Of a stretch of 64,000 nt of DNA, positions 41,853 through 49,346 are shown piece by piece. The notes beneath the pieces were generated by a model that was given only the letters and a program-made list of their open reading frames with translations, was not told where the DNA came from and made no database searches. Source of the stretch: an uncultured Flaviramulus sp. (GTDB lineage: Bacteria > Bacteroidota > Bacteroidia > Flavobacteriales > Flavobacteriaceae); contig CANLXL010000010.1 in NCBI GenBank assembly GCA_947495125.1, forward strand, positions 104,403-168,402, given 5' to 3'. A program made the translations under genes and the position numbers. Positions within the stretch are counted from its first letter, which is position 1; the number at the start of each line of letters is the position of its first letter.

Positions 41853-44176
41853 AATTAAGAGCTTTCGTATTTTTAATTAGTTTATGTGCATTTTCACAAG
41901 TAAACGATGATTTAAAATTATGGTACAACGAACCGGCAACAGATTGGATGACAGAAGCCTTACCTATAGGCAATGGCTACATTGGAGCCATGTTTTTTGG
42001 AGGAATATATGAAGAGCATATTCAATTTTCAGAAGGGACTTTGTGGTCTGGTGGTCCAGATTCTAACCCCAATTACAATTTTGGAATAAAGGAAGGGGCT
42101 TATAAATATTTGCCAGAGGTAAGAGCGCTGTTAAAAGAGGGGAAAACCCGAGAAGCAGACCAATTGGTTAAAGCTAAGTTTACCGGAACTATAGAGACGG
42201 GACCACGATATAATAGTGAATTTGGAGATTACGGAGCACAACAAACTATGGGTGATTTTTATATTAAAGTTGATCACTCGGGGAAGGCGTCCGATTATAC
42301 AAGAAGTCTAGATTTAAAAACAGGTTTGGCACAAGTAAGTTATAATATAGGTAATGAAGGCTATAAAAGAACCTATTTTGGTAATTACCCGAAAAACACT
42401 ATGGTATATCATTTTGAAAGTACCACACCTACCCGTTACGAAATCCGATTTAAAACCCCTCACGCAACCATTAAGGAAGGATTTGTGGATGGAAAGTATG
42501 TGTTTCAAGGAAAAGTAGCCGATAACGGCATGGCCTTTGAAACTATCCTATCCCTAAAAAATACCGATGGCAAAGTGTCTTATAAAAACGGCGTAGTTAC
42601 TGTTGAAGGCGCAAAGGAAATGACGCTTATGCATGTGGCAGCCACAGCATTCAAGTTATCTTATCCCGATTATAAAGACCCAAATTTTAAAACAAAAAAT
42701 GCTAAAACCCTACAAGGAATAGCCCATAGTTCGTATAGCGATTTAAAAGAGGAATATTTGTTGGATTATGACAAGCTGTTCAACAGGGTGTCCTTTCATA
42801 TAGAAGGTCAATCGTTTAACGATATTCCTACCAACATGCGTCTTAAAAATTATGCAAATGGTAATCCAGATGTAGGATTGGAAACACTCTATTTTCAATA
42901 TGGCCGATATTTAATGATTTCTGGAAGTCGACCAAACACCATGTCCATGCACTTGCAGGGCAAATGGAACGATTCTACCAACCCTGCATGGGCCGCCGAC
43001 TATCATAGCAACATTAATTTACAGATGATCTATTGGCCTGCCGAGTTAACCAACTTGTCTGAGTGCCACGAACCCTTTATAGATTATATAGAAAGTCTTG
43101 TAGAACCTGGAGAACTGGCTGCAAAAGCCTTCTTTAATGCCGATGGCTGGATAGTCAACACCATGTGCAATGCCTTTGGTTACACCTCACCGGGATGGGG
43201 CATCCCATGGGGCTTTTTCCCGGGAGGTGCCGGATGGTTCTCGCAACATGTATGGGATCATTACGATTTTACACAGGACAAACACTATCTAGAAACCAAA
43301 GCCTATCCCATAATGAAAGGTGCAGCCTTATTTTGGATAAGCTATTTAACCGAAGATGAAAACGGAAAATTAGTTTCGGCACCATCCTATTCCCCAGAGC
43401 ATGGCGGTATTTCAAGTGGGGCATCCATGGACCACCAAATCGCCTGGGATGTTTTAAACAACTGTATCAAAGCGGCTAAGGTATTGGGTATTGATGATGA
43501 TTTTACAAAAAAGGCGTTAGAAGCAAGAAATAATATATTACCTCAACAAATAGGAAGTTGGGGGCAGTTGCAAGAGTGGAAAGAAGATGTGGACGACCCC
43601 AATAACAAGCACAGACACGTATCGCACCTATTTGCATTGCATCCGGGGAACCAGATTTCTTCATCAAAAACACCGGAGTTGGCCAAAGCAGCAAAAGTAT
43701 CGCTTGAGGCAAGGGGAGATGGTGGTACAGGTTGGTCACGTGCATGGAAAATCAATTTCTGGGCACGGTTGAATGATGGTAACAGAGCCCATAAATTGTT
43801 TCAAAACTTACTGAAAGTGGTTGAAACAACGGGGATGGATATGGATAATTCCGGTGGCACCTATGCCAATTTATTGTGCACGCATCCACCGTTCCAGTTA
43901 GACGGTAATATGGGAGGTGTTTCCGGTATGGTAGAAATGCTTTTACAATCGCAGTCAGGTGTAATAGAACTCTTACCAGCTTTACCAGATGTGTGGCAAA
44001 ATGGTGAGGTGAATGGGTTGAAAGGGCGTGGTGGATTTGAGGTATACATAAAATGGCAAAACGGAAAAGTGGTTAGCGCTCTTATTAAAGGAAAACCACT
44101 TCAAAAAGGAAAAGTAAAAATAAACAATAAAACAAAATCCTTTAAACTGGATTCTAAAGGGGTTTGTCACTTGTAA
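41849..44176 (+). CDS. GH95 alpha-L-fucosidase
   Basis: A 775-residue exported enzyme. The N-terminal sandwich contains MTEALPIGNGYIGAMFFGG, then FSEGTLWSGGPD. The catalytic (alpha/alpha)6 barrel has HSNINLQMIYWP (the two Asn that activate water in the inverting mechanism), SYSPEHG (general acid Glu block), NKHRHVSHLFALHPG and FQLDGNMGG (Asp). GH95 members are alpha-1,2-L-fucosidases or alpha-L-galactosidases. The motif set fits the family well but does not separate the two activities. It is the last gene of the PUL operon, with a short gap to the oppositely oriented, truncated transporter. Confidence 0.9.
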   Translation: MKLRAFVFLISLCAFSQVNDDLKLWYNEPATDWMTEALPIGNGYIGAMFFGGIYEEHIQFSEGTLWSGGPDSNPNYNFGIKEGAYKYLPEVRALLKEGKTREADQLVKAKFTGTIETGPRYNSEFGDYGAQQTMGDFYIKVDHSGKASDYTRSLDLKTGLAQVSYNIGNEGYKRTYFGNYPKNTMVYHFESTTPTRYEIRFKTPHATIKEGFVDGKYVFQGKVADNGMAFETILSLKNTDGKVSYKNGVVTVEGAKEMTLMHVAATAFKLSYPDYKDPNFKTKNAKTLQGIAHSSYSDLKEEYLLDYDKLFNRVSFHIEGQSFNDIPTNMRLKNYANGNPDVGLETLYFQYGRYLMISGSRPNTMSMHLQGKWNDSTNPAWAADYHSNINLQMIYWPAELTNLSECHEPFIDYIESLVEPGELAAKAFFNADGWIVNTMCNAFGYTSPGWGIPWGFFPGGAGWFSQHVWDHYDFTQDKHYLETKAYPIMKGAALFWISYLTEDENGKLVSAPSYSPEHGGISSGASMDHQIAWDVLNNCIKAAKVLGIDDDFTKKALEARNNILPQQIGSWGQLQEWKEDVDDPNNKHRHVSHLFALHPGNQISSSKTPELAKAAKVSLEARGDGGTGWSRAWKINFWARLNDGNRAHKLFQNLLKVVETTGMDMDNSGGTYANLLCTHPPFQLDGNMGGVSGMVEMLLQSQSGVIELLPALPDVWQNGEVNGLKGRGGFEVYIKWQNGKVVSALIKGKPLQKGKVKINNKTKSFKLDSKGVCHL

Positions 44177-44327
44177 TATACATCTTATAGTGTTAAAATG
44201 TTATGACATGAATCTATAGTAATTTGGTAAATAAATCTTCAAACTAAAAAGAGAAGCCGGATAGTTTCTGTCTCTTAACAATCGCTCAATAAAAGTGTTT
44301 GGTTGGGTATAAAATAAAGAGGATTGC

Positions 44328-45020
44328 TCAGTTCGTTGTTTTTATGACTAGCGGTACCACCAGCATATAAGCAAAGCATAGCGCTATAATAACCAAACTT
44401 CCCAAAACACCTAAAGTAGTGTTTGCAAAGCCCATAACTGGAGGTAACAAAGCGCCGCCCACAATTGCCATAACCAGTAATCCGGAAATTTCGTTTGCTC
44501 TGGATGGCATCTTGTTAATGGCTATGGAAAAGATTATCGGAAAAAGGTTGCCTGCCCCCAAGCCAACAATAAAAATAGCTACGTTAGCCATAACAGCACC
44601 TGTTGAAAGTATAATGAGCGTCGTACCCGCCAGAGCAAGAAGTGCAGTAATTACCAAAAACAATTTTGGTTGTAAAAATTGAAGTAGAACGGCACCCGCA
44701 AAGCAACTTATCATTAAAGCCGTAAAGTAAATACTAATACCGTACGAGGCTTCCTCCAGAGTTAGGCCGTGGAGTTTCATTAAAAAGCCTTGTATGTTGG
44801 AGTTCATCCCTACATCGGCACCCACAATTAAAAATATGGCAATCACATTAGTCATCACAAATTTATTGCTAAGCAGTTGCATGCAGGAACGGAAAGATGC
44901 CGGTTTTTCCGATGTAATATTTTCGTCGATCTTGGTGGTATACAACCAAAGCATTGCCAATAGAGTCACTACGGCGTAAACGATAAATACCCATTTCCAA
45001 TCGCCGGGGTAAAGAATAAT
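44328..45020 (-). pseudogene. Sugar MFS transporter (FucP-like), 5'-truncated
   Basis: Only the C-terminal half of a FucP/NagP-type symporter remains (about 230 of some 430 residues). It has six or seven membrane segments, including AIFIVGLGAGNLFPIIFSIA, then EISGLLVMAIVGGALLPPVM. Reading upstream, the frame stays homologous through ILYPGDWKWVFIVYAVV and then meets a TAG at 45021-45023, after which similarity ends. The N-terminal half is absent. It is convergent to the fucosidase gene and probably supplied monosaccharide uptake before the locus was cut. The break at about 45020 is the seam between PUL cargo and element backbone. Confidence 0.8.
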
Positions 45021-45244
45021 CTAAGATATGGAAAACCTTTCTAATTATTAGATAGGTTTTACTTCGTTTAAACCTGAAATGTATTCTTTTTTTGTAACAA
45101 AGTAAAGGGTGTTTTTCTGAAAAATTGTAATAAAGTAAATAATGTTATTGAATTTGAATTTAGTTCTTTTCACTTTTAAGGATGATAAAAACAAATCTTA
45201 CTCATTTATTTCCGGGACCACCACACTTTAAATTCGTGTTATTT

Positions 45245-45308
45245 TTATTAATTGGTGTTGCGCTATTATTATTAATTGATGTTGTGTGATCATTATTTAT
45301 TGATGTAA
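45245..45308 (+). repeat. Three iteron-like repeats with 24-bp period
   Basis: TTATTAATTGGTGTTG, TTATTAATTGATGTTG and TTATTTATTGATGTAA start at 45245, 45269 and 45293, exactly 24 bases apart. A weaker AATTCGTGTT lies just before. They sit in the 565-base non-coding stretch 45021-45585, ahead of the backbone genes. They may be a replication initiator binding array or an operator. No other feature is visible in that stretch. Confidence 0.55.
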
Positions 45309-45585
45309 ATGTGTTGGTTAAACCTCGATATAAAAGAAAATTATGGATGGAATTATTCTGCCTTCCATTTGAAAAGTATAGTTTTTAAAAACTACCATGA
45401 ATAAAATATATCAATGCAATATTCTTGCAATTTAAACTCGCAAAATATTAGCATTCAAATTTTCTTCATAAAAAATCGGAACCCCCTTTAAGGTTTCCCC
45501 CAATTTTTCATTTTAAAATTTGAGACAAAATTTTGACTTCCGTATGGTAGGGCGCATAAATATTGTTTCACTAAAATTTAATATT

Positions 45586-46146
45586 ATGGAAAATCCTAAA
45601 ACCTTGCAACTCGATTTTGATTTTGAAATTAAAGCCATTCCAAAAGAAGAGGCAAAACCTATTAATGTAAAGAAAGCAAAAGAGAATTTTGTTTTTGATT
45701 TTATGGATTCCTTGACAAGCCCTGTCATTGTTTTTAAATCTGCCTGGCAGGATCCTGTACCGGCCAATGTCCTCGATAAAATTACTATGAGCAGGGTGTT
45801 GTGCAAAATGAAAGGAGAACGAATGGCCTCGTTTACCGAGGTTGTTGCTTACATGATGCCAAGAACTTTTGAAGCTCCCATGCCGTCCGAATGGGTTAAT
45901 ATCTATACATGGTGTGGACTTCAGCATACCAATTTGTTTAATAACTCCGAACAAAAAGAAGGCATGGTTTCTGCCATGCAAGAGATAGCACCAAATAAAT
46001 TGTCAGACTATGAACAGGGTTTGTTAAAACATCTAAGGCTTTGGATTTATGATAAAAGGCGTAAAGCTCTTAAAACGTCATTAAAAAATGCTAAACAAAG
46101 AACACCGGAGTCTAGCATAATCGAACAGAGAAATATATTCAGTTAA
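45586..46146 (+). CDS. Conserved mobile-element protein of unknown function
   Basis: A 186-residue soluble protein. The ATG at 45586 (ENPKTLQLDFDFEIKAIPKE) is preferred over an upstream in-frame ATG because the preceding bases are AT-rich leader. The C-terminal half has PMPSEWVNIYTWCGLQH, then LSDYEQGLLKHLRLWIYDKR. Proteins of this type are, from memory, common next to ssb and radC genes on Bacteroidota plasmids and integrative elements, without known function. It is the first gene of the backbone and lies 540 bases before ssb. Confidence 0.65.
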   Translation: MENPKTLQLDFDFEIKAIPKEEAKPINVKKAKENFVFDFMDSLTSPVIVFKSAWQDPVPANVLDKITMSRVLCKMKGERMASFTEVVAYMMPRTFEAPMPSEWVNIYTWCGLQHTNLFNNSEQKEGMVSAMQEIAPNKLSDYEQGLLKHLRLWIYDKRRKALKTSLKNAKQRTPESSIIEQRNIFS

Positions 46147-46179
46147 TTACAATGTGTTCAAAGAAAAGATAATCGGAAG

Positions 46180-46266
46180 GACGAAACCTAAATGTTCTTT
46201 AACAGCATTATCGGCAAAACCTTCTTTGGTTTTTGCTCGACAATACTGGAACATTTAGATTTCGTC
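46180..46266. repeat. Long imperfect inverted repeat
   Basis: GACGAAACCTAAATGTTC (46180-46197) and GAACATTTAGATTTCGTC (46249-46266) are inverted repeats with one mismatch in 18. Inside them, GCAAAACC and GGTTTTTGC add a second stem. The whole folds into an 87-base hairpin. It lies just after the conserved backbone gene and could be a processed RNA, a terminator-like structure or a DNA recognition site. Confidence 0.6.
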
Positions 46267-46271
46267 TGGAC

Positions 46272-46615
46272 ATTTTAAGGGGTTTATAATAGATAAAGCC
46301 TTTAGTTGTTTTTCGGGACAACGAAAAACAGGCAGAGCATAAGCATTTCTAGCTTAGCCCCATCTCCTTCAAATGCTTAACAACCTGTACGCATTCTCGC
46401 AAATGGTTCTAAAAGAACCTGCTAATACCCTTGTGGAACTTGTCAAGACTATACAAGTTTCAGAAAAAAATAAGGTTTCTACTGCCTTGTTTTTAATCCT
46501 TCGGTAAAAACTACGTCGCAGACACTCCTGATTTGTTTTCCAAAAGTCTTGACAAAACCCACTTTCTCTATTGGTGCTGTGCACGCAAGAAATCATACAA
46601 ATCACCCCTTAAAAT
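46272..46615. other. Structured non-coding segment bounded by 11-bp inverted repeats
   Basis: The 344-base segment starts ATTTTAAGGGG and ends with its exact reverse complement CCCCTTAAAAT. Internal stems are TGTTTTTCG/CGAAAAACA (46307-46330), TAAGCATTT/AAATGCTTA (46340-46379) and TTGTCAAGAC (about 46440)/GTCTTGACAA (about 46545). No convincing ORF occurs on either strand. Together these look like a structured RNA or a cis-acting DNA element in front of ssb. I recognise no RNA family. Confidence 0.45.
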
Positions 46616-46688
46616 TTAATTCAGATTAAAAACTAAAAGGGATTTATTAATCAATCTGCCCAGTGCAGATATTAAAAAACATTTTATT

Positions 46689-47030
46689 ATGAGTACGTTA
46701 AAAAACAAAGTACAGTTAATTGGAAATGTTGGTCAGGAACCAACCATTACAACTTTAGAAAGTGGTAAAAAAGTAGCCCGTTTGTCAATGGCTACCAATG
46801 AGAATTACAAGGACAGTAAAGGCGAAAAACAAACCGATACCAATTGGCATACCATTATTGCCTGGGGTAAGACGGCTGACATTATCGAAAAGTTTGTTAC
46901 CCAAGGTAAAGAAATAGCCGTAGAGGGTAAACTAAATACTCGGAATTATCAGGACAAAGACGGAAACAAGCGCTATGTGACCGAAGTTATCGTTTCGGAA
47001 GTTTTATTGCTTGGTGGCAATAACAATTAA
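46689..47030 (+). CDS. ssb: Single-stranded DNA-binding protein
   Basis: A 113-residue OB-fold protein: KNKVQLIGNVGQEPTITTLE, KVARLSMATNENYKDSKGEK and TNWHTIIAWGKTADIIEKFV, then EGKLNTRNYQDKDGNKRY. It lacks the acidic C-terminal tail (DDDIPF-like) of chromosomal SSBs and ends GGNNN, as element-borne copies often do. It probably protects single-stranded DNA during transfer or replication of the island. A hairpin terminator follows directly. Confidence 0.93.
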   Translation: MSTLKNKVQLIGNVGQEPTITTLESGKKVARLSMATNENYKDSKGEKQTDTNWHTIIAWGKTADIIEKFVTQGKEIAVEGKLNTRNYQDKDGNKRYVTEVIVSEVLLLGGNNN

Positions 47031-47037
47031 AAAAATA

Positions 47038-47083
47038 AGAGGGTGCTTAATGTTTGAGAGATACATGTCACCCTCTTTTTTTA
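47038..47083 (+). terminator. Rho-independent terminator after ssb
   Basis: AGAGGGTG (47038-47045) pairs with CACCCTCT (47069-47076), and a T-run follows. Confidence 0.85.
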
Positions 47084-47090
47084 ATCATTT

Positions 47091-47597
47091 ATGAAAATAA
47101 TAATGAAATCGAATATTCACGAATCCCAAAATAAATTTTCAATCATGAGTAAAGACAAAGTTAACGAAATAAGCATAAGCTATAAAGAGAAAATACGAAC
47201 CGTAGAATCGAAATCCGTTAAGAGTTCAGAAGCTGCAGCCAAACTGTTTTTTGAAAGTTGGAATACAGACACCATAGGCTTTCAGGAAACCTTTAAAGTG
47301 CTACTACTCAATAATGCCAATAAGATTAAAGGGGTGTATCAATTGTCAACTGGAAGCCTGACAGGAACCGTAATCGATATGCGTATCCTGTTTGCCGTTA
47401 TCATAAAAACCTTAAGTGTCAATGTAATTCTAGCACATAACCATCCATCGGGTCAATTGTTACCTAGTGAAGCCGATAAAAAGTTGACCCAAAAAATAAA
47501 GGGTGCAGCTCAGTTCTTTGATGTTAATGTACTGGACCATTTGATTATTACCCCAAGTGGTAACTATTATAGTTTTGCCGATAATGGGCTAATATAA
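47091..47597 (+). CDS. RadC-like JAB-domain protein
   Basis: A 168-residue protein of the RadC/JAMM (MPN+) family. The metal-binding motif is plain: VILAHNHPSGQLLPSEADKK, with His, His and Asp ligands; FKVLLLNNANKIKGVYQLS and GTVIDMRILFAVIIKTLSVN precede it. The N-terminal helix-hairpin-helix of chromosomal RadC is missing, which is usual for versions carried by integrative elements. The biochemical function is not established. An internal ATG at 47145 (SKDKVNEISI) is an alternative start. It lies in the backbone between ssb and a small conserved gene. Confidence 0.88.
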   Translation: MKIIMKSNIHESQNKFSIMSKDKVNEISISYKEKIRTVESKSVKSSEAAAKLFFESWNTDTIGFQETFKVLLLNNANKIKGVYQLSTGSLTGTVIDMRILFAVIIKTLSVNVILAHNHPSGQLLPSEADKKLTQKIKGAAQFFDVNVLDHLIITPSGNYYSFADNGLI

Positions 47598-47607
47598 TAA
47601 GCGGGTT

Positions 47608-47805
47608 ATGGTCTATTTGAATTATAATAACCTCGATGCAGAAACCCAAAATCGGTTGCTTGAAAATTCCAAGCATGATGTGGAGCAACAATGTGGAAAC
47701 GATTTGAAAGCCTATGCCATAGAAAACCATTTGGATTATGATACCCTATTGGAAGAAGAAGCGATACGAAACCTCTATAATTATAAGTATGTATTTAATA
47801 TATGA
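47608..47805 (+). CDS. Small conserved mobile-element protein
   Basis: A 65-residue acidic helical protein (LDAETQNRLLENSKHDVEQQ, then AIENHLDYDTLLEEEAIRNL). It starts 10 bases after the RadC-like gene and is followed by a terminator, so it closes that transcript. Similar short proteins accompany radC genes on Bacteroidota elements, from memory. Function unknown. Confidence 0.6.
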   Translation: MVYLNYNNLDAETQNRLLENSKHDVEQQCGNDLKAYAIENHLDYDTLLEEEAIRNLYNYKYVFNI

Positions 47806-47832
47806 TGGAAAGACACATTAATCATTTAAAAC

Positions 47833-47867
47833 AAGGCCTTTGAATTTTCAGAGGTCTTATTTTTTTA
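47833..47867 (+). terminator. Rho-independent terminator
   Basis: AAGGCCTTTG (47833-47842) pairs with CAGAGGTCTT (47849-47858), including G-U pairs. A run of seven T follows after one A. Confidence 0.75.
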
Positions 47868-48033
47868 ATCAATTTTAAGGGTCTTGAACTTTGAATCTGA
47901 CGTTTCTTTTTGCCTGTTTCATGAAATCCATAAAAAATGTTTCCAAACCAGTACAATTCAGTTCAAACCACGTTTTACAATTTCCGATCAATTAGATAAC
48001 TTTAAAAGAGTCGCAGGTAATAAAAAAGCAACT

Positions 48034-48263
48034 GACCCTAAAGGTCATGTTGTTCGTAGATTTTTGGTCCCTGCGGGACAAAATCGGAGAAGCAAGAGGG
48101 TAACACGCTTCGCGATGTTACGATTATACGATTTTCGAAATAAACATAGTGTTTATAGGGTTTGGCATATCTTTTAGACTTTTTGAGATTTTGTTATAAA
48201 CGCTACTTTTTTACTAAAAACATTTAGTAACCACCGTAAAAAGGCAATTATTTTACTAAAAAC
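48034..48263 (+). other. Hairpin cluster upstream of mobilisation gene, candidate oriT
   Basis: The 400 bases between the terminator and the BfmA/BtgA-like gene hold a row of short hairpins: GACC/GGTC (48034-48046), GTCCC-TGC-GGGAC (48067-48079), and GTAACA/TGTTAC with an inner CGC/GCG stem (48100-48121). These are followed by TAAACA/TGTTTA (48141-48155) and TTACTAAA/TTTAGTAA (48211-48230). TTTTACTAAAAAC is repeated at 48209 and 48251. Ordered hairpins directly before a mobilisation gene are typical of transfer origins. No nick site can be identified. Confidence 0.4.
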
Positions 48264-48264
48264 T

Positions 48265-48681
48265 ATGGATAAAGGATTTGAAAAAGAAGAATTTGAAACG
48301 ATAAAGATCAAAAGTTCTGTTGCGATTGAGTTTAGAAAATTTAGCAAAATGCTCTCGAAATCGCAATCGATGACATTGCTTTTAATGATGGAATTTTTTA
48401 ATGAAAATGGAATTTCCCCAGCCGAGCATTTAGGACCTCGAATGGAAACTTTGGAAAATAGAATTTCTGCACTAATCAAAAAACGGATGAACGGAATGAT
48501 CGCTATTATGAAGGATATTGAGAAGTCACAAACCAAACCGACCGTGGCGATGATGCAAACTCTTTTTCAAGCAGCAGAACCACCCAAAAAGAAATTGATT
48601 TTAGCAAAAAAAATTAAAAGGGGAAAGAATAAAGTTTGGTTTCAAGAAAAGAAATATTTGAATAGTAATGATAATGAGTAA
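48265..48681 (+). CDS. BfmA/BtgA-like mobilisation protein
   Basis: A 138-residue basic protein. The N-terminal part (EFETIKIKSSVAIEFRKFSK, then LSKSQSMTLLLMMEFFNENG) resembles a ribbon-helix-helix DNA-binding module, followed by a helix (LENRISALIKKRMNGMIAIM). This pattern matches, from memory, BfmA/BtgA proteins of Bacteroides mobilisable elements, accessory factors that bind oriT and help a relaxase. The hairpin cluster just upstream fits. No relaxase gene follows; the next gene, overlapping by one base (TAATG), is an HTH protein. Confidence 0.7.
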   Translation: MDKGFEKEEFETIKIKSSVAIEFRKFSKMLSKSQSMTLLLMMEFFNENGISPAEHLGPRMETLENRISALIKKRMNGMIAIMKDIEKSQTKPTVAMMQTLFQAAEPPKKKLILAKKIKRGKNKVWFQEKKYLNSNDNE

Positions 48682-49343
48682 TGGAAAGGGTAAACTATAT
48701 TATTCACCTTAATACTATCCTGGAAATATTCAATAATGATGAGTGCATTAAGCAAGGACATATTACCTTGTACTTAGCATTATTTCAGCTGTGGAATCGA
48801 AAGTTTTTCAAAGAGACCTTAACCATTAATCGTGAGCTAATAATGGAAAGGGCGAAGATTAAATCAAAAACGACTTATCATAATCATTTACGAGATTTAG
48901 ATACCTGGGGGTATCTAACCTATTATCCATCATACAATCCATCAAGGGGCTCTAAAATTAAGATGACCAGAGCTTATCCCAAAAGTGGGACAACTTCTGG
49001 TACACATGAGGCTCAAAATTTGGCCAACACCGTCCCAGAACCTAGCCAAAATTTGGTATCTTTTAATAAACATAAAACAAAAGAAAACTTAAATAAACAG
49101 CCTAAGATTATTTTTAATGAAAGTGAAGTCACTTTATTCTTTAAGAAAAATAATTGGCCAGAGATAGAAGCACTAAAATTTTATGCCTACATTAAGTCGA
49201 AAAAATGGAAAACAAATAATTGGCACATGATTGCGAAGGTTTTTGTGAGAAACGATTTTAAATTGAAAGAACCGAAAACTACCAGTCCAATTTCTGGCTA
49301 TGTGAATCGTATGAGGCAAATTAGTGATAAAAACAAGAATTAG
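48681..49343 (+). CDS. HTH protein of integrative element
   Basis: A 220-residue protein. Residues about 1-100 look like a winged helix: GHITLYLALFQLWNRKFFKE, then INRELIMERAKIKSKTTYHN and LRDLDTWGYLTYYPSYNPSR. This is reminiscent of replication-initiator or DnaD-like N-terminal domains. A low-complexity linker is followed by a C-terminal helical part (FFKKNNWPEIEALKFYAYIK, then KWKTNNWHMIAKVFV). Similar genes sit between bfmA-like genes and integrases in Bacteroidota elements. It may regulate or initiate replication of the excised circle. Its 3' end converges on the integrase with a three-base gap. Confidence 0.6.
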   Translation: MERVNYIIHLNTILEIFNNDECIKQGHITLYLALFQLWNRKFFKETLTINRELIMERAKIKSKTTYHNHLRDLDTWGYLTYYPSYNPSRGSKIKMTRAYPKSGTTSGTHEAQNLANTVPEPSQNLVSFNKHKTKENLNKQPKIIFNESEVTLFFKKNNWPEIEALKFYAYIKSKKWKTNNWHMIAKVFVRNDFKLKEPKTTSPISGYVNRMRQISDKNKN

Positions 49344-49346
49344 TCG

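Noticed and set aside
44177-44327. Short inverted repeat AAGAGA/TCTCTT as terminator of the PUL operon
   Set aside because: The stem is only six bases with a long loop and no T-run; not supported.
46369-46605. 78-codon minus-strand frame in the structured segment
   Set aside because: Covered by nested inverted repeats, with no family resemblance; treated as non-coding.
47884-48177. 97-codon open frame upstream of the mobilisation gene
   Set aside because: It runs through the hairpin cluster, its product has no domain-like pattern and odd composition, and stems in the DNA explain the sequence better.
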